A DNA stretch of 64,000 nucleotides, taken from positions 310,001 through 374,000 of the forward strand of contig NZ_JMLS01000002.1 of assembly GCF_000686845.1 (NCBI RefSeq), read 5' to 3'. The notes under the pieces are model-generated. The model was not told the origin of the DNA. It did not search any database and saw nothing but the letters and a program-made list of their open reading frames with translations. Positions 45,896 to 54,411 of the stretch are shown here, one piece after another (position 1 is the first letter of the stretch; each line of letters opens with the position of its first letter). The DNA is from Paenibacillus sp. UNC451MF. GTDB lineage: Bacteria; Bacillota; Bacilli; Paenibacillales; NBRC-103111. A program made the position numbers and the translations under genes.

Positions 45896-46822
45896 CTACG
45901 CGAAGAGCAGTTTGGACGCATAGACGACCGCCGCAACGGTCATACTGCTTAAAAATGTGGAAAGAAGCACCGTCTGTGCCGCATATTCCGGGTCATTCCC
46001 ATACTCCAGCGCAAATACGGCGCTGTTCCTTGAGGTCGGATAAGAGCTAGCGATGAATAACGCCTGAGCGGCGGTTCCCTCCAGACGAAGTGCCCAGATT
46101 AAGCAAAGGGCTATAGCCGGTGAGACGAGTAATCGGCCGATCAAGCTCATTGCAAGCGGTAGGCTTATCCGATTGAAACGTAAATAAGCGCTCTGCGCTC
46201 CCAATGTAATCAAGGCTATGGCCAAAAAAGCATTGGACACATTCTGAATCGGGCTCCATAGAAAAGTGGGAATCGGTACTTTCAGAGCCTTCAATCCGAG
46301 TCCCAGCAAAAAGGCATACACGATCGGATTCTTCAGCAGCTCCTTGACCATTTTGTTTCCTTGACTTTGAGCAGAGACAGCGTTGGCTAAACCAAAGGTG
46401 TTCGTCAGCAGGTTCTGATAAATCGTTACGATAACCTGAACGGACAACCCTATTGGATTATTATGAAACACAAGCTGACTGACCGGAAGCCCGAAATTGC
46501 CCGAATTATACAGGACTACACTGTTGGTGAAGGTCGAGGAGAGACTACGGTTGAAGCCAGCGGTCCTTGATACCCCTATGCTGATTACAATCAGACAGCA
46601 GCTCTGAAGCATCAAAAAACCAACAATATGAAGCAATGTTCCTCCCGCCAAATCACTTTGATAAATATTGACGAAGCTTACGGTAGGAAGCAGGAAATAG
46701 GTATTGATTTTGGAGAGCGTATTCAAATCAAATTTGAACGTGCGATGCAGCAGAACGCCTACTCCTATTAAAAGAAATACAGGAAAGATGACATTCAGTA
46801 AAATTAGAAATAATACATTCAT
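45896..46822 (-). CDS. AEC-family transporter (auxin efflux carrier/malate permease type)
   Basis: 308 residues, about ten membrane helices. YNSGNFGLPVSQLVF is the conserved N-terminal AEC motif (N-x-G-xx-GLP), and ASSYPTSRNSAVFALEYG a matching C-terminal crossover. Bacterial members carry malate or other carboxylates. Its position between tctA and terC fits the local carboxylate-uptake theme. The ATG follows AGGGAGAACCC. Confidence 0.9.
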   Translation of the reverse strand: MNVLFLILLNVIFPVFLLIGVGVLLHRTFKFDLNTLSKINTYFLLPTVSFVNIYQSDLAGGTLLHIVGFLMLQSCCLIVISIGVSRTAGFNRSLSSTFTNSVVLYNSGNFGLPVSQLVFHNNPIGLSVQVIVTIYQNLLTNTFGLANAVSAQSQGNKMVKELLKNPIVYAFLLGLGLKALKVPIPTFLWSPIQNVSNAFLAIALITLGAQSAYLRFNRISLPLAMSLIGRLLVSPAIALCLIWALRLEGTAAQALFIASSYPTSRNSAVFALEYGNDPEYAAQTVLLSTFLSSMTVAAVVYASKLLFA

Positions 46823-46914
46823 ATGGGTTCTCCCTGAAAAAAAGAATACCTTTTACAAAGGATAAGCAGCAGACGCAGGCTTCTTACCGCCGCGCACTGC
46901 CGCTTACGTTCATC

Positions 46915-48441
46915 CTATCCTTCTTCATTGACCAATACATTCTTCCCTCTCATCTTGAGGATAAGAGGAATCGTGATCCAGAGCAGCCCTATGATGAGGA
47001 AAACAAGGGATACCGGCTTTTGCAGAAAAATCATAAAATCCCCGTTGGAAATCGTCAGTGCTCTGCGCATGTTATTTTCCATCATCGGACCCAAAATTAG
47101 GCCGAGCACAAGCGGAGCCAACGGATAATCGTTCTTTGCCAGAAAGTATCCTACAAGGCCGCAGCCCATAATGAGCAGCAGATCGAACGTCGAGTATTGC
47201 ACCGCGTACACACCGAATACCGAGAACACAATAATCAAAGGAATCAAATATTTCGTCGGCGTCTCGATCACCTTGGCGAATACTTTGACCAGAGGCATGT
47301 TAAGAACGAGCAGCATCAGGTTACCGACAAACATACTTGCGATAACTCCCCAAGCAAGCTGGGGATGGTCCTGAAATAGTAGCGGACCCGGCTGCACATT
47401 ATACATAATGAAGGCTCCCATCAAAATGGCTGTCGTGCCGGAGGAGGGAATACCGAGACTAAGCAGCGGAATCATAGCTCCGCCGGAAGCAGCATTGTTG
47501 GCGGACTCAGGTGATGCCACACCTTCGATAGCCCCTTTTCCGAATTTCTCCGGATTTTTGCTGATCTTCTTCTCTACGATATAGGCGAAGAAGGAGGCTA
47601 GAATGGCACCCGCGCCTGGCAGCAGTCCTATGAAGAATCCTAGTACCGACCCACGCGCGATGGGAGCTGCGCTGTCCTTCAAATCTTTTTTAGTCGGCAA
47701 GATTCGATTAATCTTGGCCAGCTCACCATCGTTGCCTTCGCGTTCCAATATCGTCTTGAACACTTCACCCACCGCAAAGGTACCTACAGCGACAGTCAGA
47801 AATTCCAAGCCTTGATAGAGCTCAGGAACATTAAATGTGAAGCGGGCGACGCCAGATACGTTGTCGATGCCGATGGTGGCAAGCAGCAGACCGAATGCGG
47901 TCATCATTAATGCTTTGACCATCGATTTGCCCGCCAAACCGCTAATGGCCAGAAGCCCCAGCACCATCAGCGAGAAATATTCGGCAGGGCCGAATTTGAT
48001 CGCTACGGCAGATAACGGACGTGCGAGAAAGATCAAGCCGACCAGCGAGATAAGGCCCGCCGCAAAGGAACCAATGGCTGAGATCGCCAGAGCTGCTCCC
48101 GCCCTGCCCTGTTTGGCCATTTGGTAGCCGTCAAGCGTCGTTACAACGGATGAAGATTCACCCGGGGTGTTCAGCAGAATTGAAGTCGTGGAGCCTCCGT
48201 ACATAGCTCCGTAATACACCCCTGCTAGCAAAATGATCGAGCTTGTAGCCGCTTCTTCCGGCCCCAATCCGCTTGTCATTGTAGCTGTAATCGGGATCAG
48301 CAGCGCCACGCCGCTCATCGGACCAATGCCCGGCAGTACTCCGACGACCGTCCCTATTAGTACGCCCAAGAAGACAAACACCAGATTGTGCCACTGCATC
48401 GCTGTTCCCAGACCATGAAGCAAATAATCAATCGTGCTCAA
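46915..48441 (-). CDS. tctA: Tripartite tricarboxylate transporter large membrane subunit TctA
   Basis: 508 residues from TTG at 48441, 8 bp after AGGAGG; an ATG two codons earlier is only 2 bp from the same site. About eleven helices. GVLPGIGPMSGVALLIPIT and GLLPGAGAILASFFAY are the two duplicated TctA signature motifs. It is the main channel of a sodium- or proton-driven importer for citrate or similar acids. It follows tctB by 58 bp in the order tctC-tctB-tctA. Confidence 0.95.
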   Translation of the reverse strand: MSTIDYLLHGLGTAMQWHNLVFVFLGVLIGTVVGVLPGIGPMSGVALLIPITATMTSGLGPEEAATSSIILLAGVYYGAMYGGSTTSILLNTPGESSSVVTTLDGYQMAKQGRAGAALAISAIGSFAAGLISLVGLIFLARPLSAVAIKFGPAEYFSLMVLGLLAISGLAGKSMVKALMMTAFGLLLATIGIDNVSGVARFTFNVPELYQGLEFLTVAVGTFAVGEVFKTILEREGNDGELAKINRILPTKKDLKDSAAPIARGSVLGFFIGLLPGAGAILASFFAYIVEKKISKNPEKFGKGAIEGVASPESANNAASGGAMIPLLSLGIPSSGTTAILMGAFIMYNVQPGPLLFQDHPQLAWGVIASMFVGNLMLLVLNMPLVKVFAKVIETPTKYLIPLIIVFSVFGVYAVQYSTFDLLLIMGCGLVGYFLAKNDYPLAPLVLGLILGPMMENNMRRALTISNGDFMIFLQKPVSLVFLIIGLLWITIPLILKMRGKNVLVNEEG

Positions 48442-48499
48442 TTTCATTACCTCCTGCAAGCATATGCATGAACCTATGCTTCTTCCTTAAGCTTGTAAT

Positions 48500-48961
48500 C
48501 TAAGATAAGCCTAACCAAGTTGGAAAACCGGGAAGAGAACCATCCAGCACGTTGACATACAGAAAATACACGCCGTACGAAAAGGCTGCGGAAATGAGCA
48601 GCGAGATCCAGATTCCCCCTCTTTGCATCGTCTGAAAGCCTATGAGCAGGAAGAAAAACGTCGATATGACGAAACCGATATCCTCTAGAAAATAAGCATA
48701 TAGAACAGCCGTTGCAAAAATAATGCCGAAACGCTTGTAGTCCAAATCCTGCTTCTTTTTCTCCGCCTGCTGCCTCCGAAATGTTTCATAAATGAGTCTA
48801 AGGCTCATTAGGGAAAGGAACGCTCCCAGTACCATGGGAAAGATGTTCGCTCCGACATTGCTTCCGTACGCGCTTGTCGATATGCTGCGGCTCCCGATGA
48901 CGAAGGCGGCACCTATCGCGAGAAAGACAATTCCGGCATAACGGTCGAACGTTGTATTCAT
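48500..48961 (-). CDS. tctB: Tripartite tricarboxylate transporter small membrane subunit TctB
   Basis: 153 residues with four membrane helices and a basic middle loop. GIVFLAIGAAFVIGSRSIS and NIFPMVLGAFL fit TctB. It is poorly conserved as a family, so position between tctC and tctA is the main support. The ATG follows AAGGAGAGG. Confidence 0.93.
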   Translation of the reverse strand: MNTTFDRYAGIVFLAIGAAFVIGSRSISTSAYGSNVGANIFPMVLGAFLSLMSLRLIYETFRRQQAEKKKQDLDYKRFGIIFATAVLYAYFLEDIGFVISTFFFLLIGFQTMQRGGIWISLLISAAFSYGVYFLYVNVLDGSLPGFPTWLGLS

Positions 48962-48975
48962 TTACAATCCTCTCC

Positions 48976-50034
48976 TTACTTTTGCATACCCAAAGCGGTC
49001 AAAATATCTTTGACTTGCGTCTCCTGAGCGGTTAAATATGCTTTGAAATCATCCGCTTTTTTGTAGTCGGTTTCCCAATTATTGGCCTGCATTTCTTTTT
49101 TCCATTGGTCGGATTCTACCATTTTCTTAAGGGAGTCATCCCAGAATTTCTTCGCGTCCGCACTCATTTCTTTGGGACCGAAAATACCGCGCCAGATGAG
49201 GAATTCAGCATCAATCCCCTGCTCCTTCAATGTAGGAACATCCTTCATGCTGCCTCCAAGTCGCTGCGGCGCTAACACACCCAGCACCTTGATTTTACCT
49301 GCCTTCAAATATTGATCGAGGGAGGAGGCATCAGTACCAAGGACGTCTGCGTTGCCGCCAAGGAGGGCTGTAAGTGCTTCACCGCCGCCATCATAGGACA
49401 CATATTTTACTTTCTTCGGGTCAATCCCGTACTTGAATGCAGGCAGAATCGAAACCAGATGATCCATGGAGCCAGGCGCCGAGCCTCCTGCAACAGTCAG
49501 CTTAGTCGGATCGGCTTTCATATCGTTAAGCAAGGACTTCAGATCGTTATATTTGGAATTAGCGGCAACGGCAATCGCGCCGTAATCTTTGGTCAATTGA
49601 GCCAGCGGAGTGGTGTCCTTGAAGCCGAATGGCGTATTGCCCTCTTTCTTCAAATTATTGATCAAAATCGGCGGTGAGCTAACGAACAGCTTGTGGTTGT
49701 CCTTCACATCCTTGGTGGCATACTCGGCCATGAAGACCGTGCCCCCTCCACCTGGCTTGTTCTCGACTGTAATGGGCTTATCTAAAGCTTTGGTCTCAGA
49801 CAATACTTTGGCAATGGTTCGCGCTGTCATATCCCAGCCGCCTCCTGCTCCGGAAGGAGCGATCAAGCTAAGCGCCTTCTCCGGATACTTCGATGCCGAT
49901 TGCTGAGGTGTATCCTTGCCCTTCTCTCCACCTGAAGCGGCAGGCTTCGAACCTGCATTGCCACAGGCAGCCAAGCTAATAGCCAACAAACCGATAGAAG
50001 TTATCTTTAACGACGATGTCCAAACGTTTTTCAT
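48976..50034 (-). CDS. tctC: Tricarboxylate-binding lipoprotein TctC
   Basis: 352 residues from ATG at 50034, 7 bp after GGAGGGG; an upstream extension in frame has no signal peptide. Lipobox LAAC. The mature part has IAPSGAGGGWDMTAR, VENKPGGGGTVFMA and the YVSYDGGGEALTALLGG segment of the Bug/TctC family. It captures a di- or tricarboxylate for TctAB. A cre-like box lies upstream and the two-component genes diverge from it. Confidence 0.95.
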   Translation of the reverse strand: MKNVWTSSLKITSIGLLAISLAACGNAGSKPAASGGEKGKDTPQQSASKYPEKALSLIAPSGAGGGWDMTARTIAKVLSETKALDKPITVENKPGGGGTVFMAEYATKDVKDNHKLFVSSPPILINNLKKEGNTPFGFKDTTPLAQLTKDYGAIAVAANSKYNDLKSLLNDMKADPTKLTVAGGSAPGSMDHLVSILPAFKYGIDPKKVKYVSYDGGGEALTALLGGNADVLGTDASSLDQYLKAGKIKVLGVLAPQRLGGSMKDVPTLKEQGIDAEFLIWRGIFGPKEMSADAKKFWDDSLKKMVESDQWKKEMQANNWETDYKKADDFKAYLTAQETQVKDILTALGMQK

Positions 50035-50084
50035 ATGCAAACCCCTCCATTTTTTTACTATGACCACTATTTGTATGCGCTTTC

Positions 50085-50098
50085 TTTAAACGTTTTCA
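50085..50098 (-). promoter_or_regulatory. cre-like (CcpA) box upstream of tctC
   Basis: Minus-strand TGAAAACGTTTAAA matches 13 of 14 positions of the cre consensus. It lies 51 bp before the tctC ATG, so catabolite repression of carboxylate uptake is likely. Confidence 0.6.
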
Positions 50099-50167
50099 GA
50101 ATAACACCGGAACCGAAATTATAAAAGTTTAACAAAATTAATTTATATTAACTCTTTTGTGAGCATT

Positions 50168-50184
50168 TTGTTCATATTGTTCAT
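50168..50184. promoter_or_regulatory. Direct repeat TTGTTCAT, candidate response-regulator site
   Basis: Two perfect TTGTTCAT copies at 9-bp spacing (50168-50175, 50177-50184) in the AT-rich region shared by tctC and the sensor kinase. CitT/DcuR-type regulators bind AT-rich direct repeats; the assignment is inferred. Confidence 0.4.
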
Positions 50185-50225
50185 GGCATCCTGAGGCCTG
50201 ATTTCCTCAAAATGAGAGCGCTTTA

Positions 50226-50234
50226 TGATACAAT
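50226..50234 (+). promoter_or_regulatory. Extended -10 promoter of the sensor kinase
   Basis: TGATACAAT is an extended -10 (TGn plus TACAAT), about 70 bp before the kinase start. No strong -35 is visible, which is usual for extended -10 promoters. Confidence 0.45.
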
Positions 50235-50304
50235 AAATAAGTAAAAAATCACCCTTTCACAGCATTGCCCTACACAACTCTATAAAAGCGGGGTGTCCGG
50301 TTTC

Positions 50305-51912
50305 ATGCGGCTTCAAACCAAGCTCATTCTTATTATCTGCTCGCTTCTCGCTTTAGTTATTGTCAGCCTTGGGGGCATTTTCTACTATATAACGACTTCT
50401 GTATTTGAAGATCAGATTGGTAACCGGGCGCTTAAGGTTGCTGAAACGATAGCGCTCATGCCTGAAATTCGCCGGGCTTTTCATGAGCCCAATCCATCGG
50501 ATATCATTCAACCCATTGTCGAGACAATTCGCGAAAAAATCGATGCCGAATACATCGTTGTTGGCAATCGTGAAGGAATCCGTTACTCTCATCCTGTAAC
50601 TGATCGAATAGGCAAAGAGATGGTCGGTGGAGACAATGGTCCCGTTCTCGAAGGCCAATCCATCATTTCCAAAGCTATCGGTTCTTTAGGTCCCTCTTTG
50701 CGAGGAAAAGCTCCCGTCTATGATGAAAACGGTTACGTAATAGGAATTGTATCCGTCGGCTTTCTGACAGAGGATATCGATCACATCAACGATATATATC
50801 AATTAAGAGTGGAATGGATATCAATGATCGTTCTTGCCGTCGGTATCGCCGGAGCGATACTTATTGCAAGAAGCGTGCGGCGTTCCATTCATGGCCTGGA
50901 GCCTGAAGAAATCGGCGCTCTATATACCGAGAAGCAGGCCATTCTCGAATCGATTCGCGAAGGCATTATTGCTGTAAATCGCAAAGGCATAGTTACTCTC
51001 GCCAACCGGTATGCTTTGCAGCTCCTGGAGCTGCCCGAGAATGCCAACATTGCCGGCAAGCATATTGAAGAGGTTATTCCTAATACCCGGCTTCATGAGA
51101 TCGTCCGTACCGGCAAGGCCGAAGTGGACCGTGAAATGTTAATTGGCGATCATGATGTTGTCGTCAACCGCGTACCTATTATCGACGTGAACTCTCAGGT
51201 TACGGGTGCCGTATCGAGCTTTCGCAGCAAGTCGGAGCTGTACCGTCTGGCCGAGGAATTGTCTCAAGTGAAACGATTTGCCGATGCGCTTCGGGCGCAG
51301 ACGCATGAATTTTCCAATAAGTTATACGTCATCTCCGGTTTGATTCAGCTTGAATCTTATCAGGAAGCCGTTGAGCTTATTTCACGGGAAGTAGATGTTC
51401 ATCAAAATTTCGTGCAGTTCATTATGCGAGAAATTCCAGATCCAATGATCGGCGGACTCCTGATCGGCAAATACAATCATGCTCAGGAGTTGAAGTTGTC
51501 CTTCGAGATTGACCCTGAAAGCTCTTTTCAAGATATCCCTGAGCAGGCAGACCGCAATCTGCTTGTTACTATCATCGGGAATTTAATCGACAACGCCATG
51601 GAAGCGGTTCTAGCTGAAGATAAATCAGAGAAGCAAGTCAAGCTGTTTATGACGGATCTGGGAGAAGACCTCATCATTGAATGCGAGGATAATGGGATAG
51701 GCATTCCAGAGGAGATAGCGAACGCCGTATTCGAGAAAGGCTATTCCACCAAGCAGGGACAGCATCGCGGAATCGGTCTCTCCCTCGTGCTCCATGCAGT
51801 AGGCAAGCTGAACGGCTACATTACATTTCATAGAAATCCTATCGGTGGCACCATATTTACTGTAGCGATTCCGAAGAAAACCGATCTCGGGCAAAAGGGG
51901 GAATTGCAATGA
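50305..51912 (+). CDS. CitA/DcuS-family sensor histidine kinase for carboxylates
   Basis: 535 residues from ATG at 50305; a GTG four codons earlier overlaps the GGGG ribosome binding site. Two membrane helices (about 7-30 and 172-190) bracket an extracellular Cache/PDC domain. GIRYSHPVTDRIGKEMVGGD is the carboxylate-sensor motif. A PAS domain (about 215-305) and a SpoOB-type kinase core with His334 in QTHEFSNKL follow. The ATPase shows DNAMEAV, DNGIGIP and HRGIGLSLV. It should phosphorylate the next gene product in response to citrate, malate or similar acids. Confidence 0.95.
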   Translation: MRLQTKLILIICSLLALVIVSLGGIFYYITTSVFEDQIGNRALKVAETIALMPEIRRAFHEPNPSDIIQPIVETIREKIDAEYIVVGNREGIRYSHPVTDRIGKEMVGGDNGPVLEGQSIISKAIGSLGPSLRGKAPVYDENGYVIGIVSVGFLTEDIDHINDIYQLRVEWISMIVLAVGIAGAILIARSVRRSIHGLEPEEIGALYTEKQAILESIREGIIAVNRKGIVTLANRYALQLLELPENANIAGKHIEEVIPNTRLHEIVRTGKAEVDREMLIGDHDVVVNRVPIIDVNSQVTGAVSSFRSKSELYRLAEELSQVKRFADALRAQTHEFSNKLYVISGLIQLESYQEAVELISREVDVHQNFVQFIMREIPDPMIGGLLIGKYNHAQELKLSFEIDPESSFQDIPEQADRNLLVTIIGNLIDNAMEAVLAEDKSEKQVKLFMTDLGEDLIIECEDNGIGIPEEIANAVFEKGYSTKQGQHRGIGLSLVLHAVGKLNGYITFHRNPIGGTIFTVAIPKKTDLGQKGELQ

Positions 51913-52625
51913 CGGTTCAATGCCAAATACCGACTGTTGAAGTGCTGGTTATAGAGGATGATATTCGGATCGCCGAAATCAATCGGCGATTCATAGAGAA
52001 GGTAGAAGGATTCCAAGTGGTCGGCATTGCGACCGATGAATCACAGGCCATGGAGCAATTGGACATATTGCGGCCTCATCTTGTTCTGCTGGACATCTAC
52101 TTGCCCGGCTCTAATGGACTCGATATTTTACAATATATTAGGCAGCACTACCGGGATACCGATGTCGTGATGATTACTGCTGCCAAAGAAGTTGACGCGA
52201 TCCGTGAAGCTGTACGCAGCGGCGCTTTCGATTACATTATGAAGCCGCTTATCTTTGATAGGCTGCAGGAGACGTTAATCCGCTATCTCGACTTTCACCG
52301 CGAGCTGAATCGGTTGAACGAGAACGGAACCATCAGCCAAAGTGATGTCGACCGGCTGCTATCGGGGTCCACGAAGAAGGAATCCGGGCCGGATACCTCC
52401 TTTCTACCCAAGGGGATCGATAAGCTGACGCTGGTCAAAGTGACCCAAACCATCTCGCGCGCACCTGACGGCCTGACAGCTGATCAAATTGCCAAAATGA
52501 TCGGCGTCAGCCGCTCCACAGGACGGCGCTATCTGGAGCATTTGGTCAGTCTTGGCGGAGTATACGCCGATCTCTCCTACGGAGTCGTTGGTCGGCCCGA
52601 GCGGGTGTATCGACAGAAGAAATAA
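51909..52625 (+). CDS. CitT/DcuR-family response regulator
   Basis: 238 residues. The receiver domain has EDD at 16-18, phospho-acceptor Asp62 in LLDIYLPG and Lys in MKPL. A C-terminal HTH includes LTADQIAKMIGVSRSTGRRYL. Its ATG overlaps the kinase stop by 4 bp (ATGA). The likely target is the divergent tctCBA operon. A strong terminator follows. Confidence 0.95.
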   Translation: MTVQCQIPTVEVLVIEDDIRIAEINRRFIEKVEGFQVVGIATDESQAMEQLDILRPHLVLLDIYLPGSNGLDILQYIRQHYRDTDVVMITAAKEVDAIREAVRSGAFDYIMKPLIFDRLQETLIRYLDFHRELNRLNENGTISQSDVDRLLSGSTKKESGPDTSFLPKGIDKLTLVKVTQTISRAPDGLTADQIAKMIGVSRSTGRRYLEHLVSLGGVYADLSYGVVGRPERVYRQKK

Positions 52626-52661
52626 AGCGACGCCTCATATTAAATCCAGAGCTCATTGTAA

Positions 52662-52696
52662 AAATAGCCTTGGCCGACTAACGGCCAAGGCTATTT
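52662..52696 (+). terminator. Terminator after the response-regulator gene
   Basis: A perfect 15-bp stem AAATAGCCTTGGCCG/CGGCCAAGGCTATTT with a 5-nt loop and only a short T tract in the 3' arm. Confidence 0.85.
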
Positions 52697-52740
52697 GCAT
52701 ACGAGCGCATCGGATGCGATTCGCAATTAGTGGCCCATCA

Positions 52741-52926
52741 TCATCGCCGGGTCGGATTGGCCGCGCCTGCGGTTCCGTCTTCTTCCTGCTGCTTCAGTTT
52801 ACGCAGAAGGAGCGACAGTGCGACACCCGCGGTCACGAGGCACGCGGACAGGAAGAACGTGTCGCCGCAATCCGCGGGCGATGGCGTCAGCGGATTTGCT
52901 TCCGCTTCCGCGCTTGACTTCATCAT
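52741..52926 (-). CDS. Small single-pass membrane protein, unrecognised
   Basis: 61 residues, not recognised. One hydrophobic stretch (FFLSACLVTAGVALSLLL, about 24-41) is followed by RKLKQQEE, giving an N-out/C-in anchor by the positive-inside rule. The ATG has AAAGGG about 7 bp upstream. It diverges from cydA and shares its palindromic operator region, so a role linked to cytochrome bd is possible. The DNA is more GC-rich than its neighbours. It could also be a chance reading frame; another frame on the same strand overlaps it. Confidence 0.45.
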   Translation of the reverse strand: MMKSSAEAEANPLTPSPADCGDTFFLSACLVTAGVALSLLLRKLKQQEEDGTAGAANPTRR

Positions 52927-52960
52927 TTCGTAACCCTTTCTTCATCGTTTCACCACAAAT

Positions 52961-52980
52961 TATGTGAATTAAATCACATA
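52961..52980. promoter_or_regulatory. Rex/Fnr-type palindromic operator upstream of cydAB
   Basis: TATGTGA-ATTAAA-TCACATA is a 7-bp-arm palindrome containing TGTGA-N6-TCACA, the spacing shared by Rex, Fnr and CRP-type sites. Its centre lies about 20 bp upstream of the -10 TATACT at 52988-52993, so a bound protein would cover the -35 region. That favours a repressor. Rex, an NADH-sensing repressor, controls cydAB in other Bacillota. The site also lies 35 bp before the small divergent gene. Confidence 0.7.
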
Positions 52981-53055
52981 CATATTTTATACTAACAATA
53001 AGGGAAAAGGTTAAGAATAAACCCATATCCTACCTACATAAGGAGCTGATCGAAG

Positions 53056-54411
53056 ATGATGTCCTACGATCCGGCGGTGTACAGCCGCATATTAACAGGG
53101 CTTACCCTGGGTTTCCACATCCTGTTTGCCACCATCGGTGTGGGTGTGCCTGTGATGATTGCCATCGCGGAGTTTCTCGGGATCAAGCTGAAGGACCCGC
53201 ATTATATTTTACTAGCACGCCGCTGGGGCCGTGGCTTCGTTATTACGGTTGCTGTTGGTGTTGTGACCGGAACTTCCATTGGAATGCAATTGAACCTGCT
53301 ATGGCCAAGCTTCATGCAAATTGCCGGTCAAGCTATCGCATTGCCATTGTTCATGGAAACCTTCGCTTTTTTCTTCGAAGCTATTTTTCTAGGCATTTAT
53401 TTATATACTTGGGATCGTTTCCGCAATCCATGGGTCCATTTCGCAATTTCCATCCCGGTAATTATCGGATCCTCCTTGTCCGCTTTTTTTATTACCGTGG
53501 TGAACGCATTTATGAATACGCCCCAAGGCTTCAAGCTGGAGGGACGGACGATCATCGATATCGACCCGTGGGTCGCTATGTTCAATCCGGCAACTCCAAC
53601 CAAGACAGCGCATGTGCTGTCCTCCGCTTACATGACCAGTGCCTTCCTGTTGGCCGCTATTGCCGCTGTATCCCTGCTGGCCGGCAAGAAGCATGCTTAT
53701 TATAAGAAAGCATTGAAGCTGACGATGCTGGCCGGACTTGTATTCTCTCTGCTTACCGCTGTGATCGGAGATATGTCCGGTAAATTCCTTGCCGAATATC
53801 AACCGGAGAAGCTCGCAGCTGCGGAATGGCACTTCGAAACAAGCGCACAAGCACCGCTTGTACTCGGTGGATTTCTCAATGAAAATCATGAAATCCATTA
53901 TGGGCTTAAGCTGCCGTTCGCCCTTAGTATTCTCGCCTTTGGCAAGCCGAGTGCCGTTGTGACCGGATTGAACGATATTCCTCCGGATGAACGTCCACCG
54001 CTATATATCCACTATCTGTTTGATATGATGGTTTCTATAGGGAGTTTGCTAATCGTTCTTTGCTTAGCGTACATCCTGTTCGCACGAAAAGCACGCCGCT
54101 CCGAGGGACGTGAGCTGCCACGATGGCTGCTGCGATGTATTGTAGCAGCCGGTCCCCTTGCTATGCTTGCAATTGAATGCGGATGGATACTAGCCGAAGT
54201 AGGTCGACAGCCTTGGATATTACGCGGTTACATGCGAACCGCCGAAGGAGCTACCACATCCGGTAATGTGGACTGGATGCTGCTGCTTTTCGCTCTTCTT
54301 TACATCGTTCTGGGATTCACCGTGTGGGCCGTTCTCCGCAAAATGTTCAAGAGTAACTCAGCCGAGCTGGAATTAACCGGCCGCGGTATCGAAGGAGGCG
54401 AAGCTCAATGA
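53056..54411 (+). CDS. cydA: Cytochrome bd-type quinol oxidase subunit I
   Basis: 451 residues, about nine helices. His in GFHILFATIG and His in KTAHVLSSAYMTS are heme ligands; Glu residues in METFAFFFEAIFLG belong to the proton path. The short Q-loop region GKFLAEYQPEKLAAAEWHFE indicates the short-Q-loop subfamily found in Bacillota. It oxidises quinol and reduces oxygen with high affinity. AAGGAG lies 10 bp before the first of two adjacent ATGs. No cydCD genes are in the window. Confidence 0.96.
   Translation: MMSYDPAVYSRILTGLTLGFHILFATIGVGVPVMIAIAEFLGIKLKDPHYILLARRWGRGFVITVAVGVVTGTSIGMQLNLLWPSFMQIAGQAIALPLFMETFAFFFEAIFLGIYLYTWDRFRNPWVHFAISIPVIIGSSLSAFFITVVNAFMNTPQGFKLEGRTIIDIDPWVAMFNPATPTKTAHVLSSAYMTSAFLLAAIAAVSLLAGKKHAYYKKALKLTMLAGLVFSLLTAVIGDMSGKFLAEYQPEKLAAAEWHFETSAQAPLVLGGFLNENHEIHYGLKLPFALSILAFGKPSAVVTGLNDIPPDERPPLYIHYLFDMMVSIGSLLIVLCLAYILFARKARRSEGRELPRWLLRCIVAAGPLAMLAIECGWILAEVGRQPWILRGYMRTAEGATTSGNVDWMLLLFALLYIVLGFTVWAVLRKMFKSNSAELELTGRGIEGGEAQ

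Noticed and set aside
52799-53026. 75-codon leftward reading frame overlapping the small cyd-adjacent gene
   Set aside because: No good ribosome binding site; its second half is arginine-rich and looks like an out-of-frame translation, and it runs through the palindromic operator.
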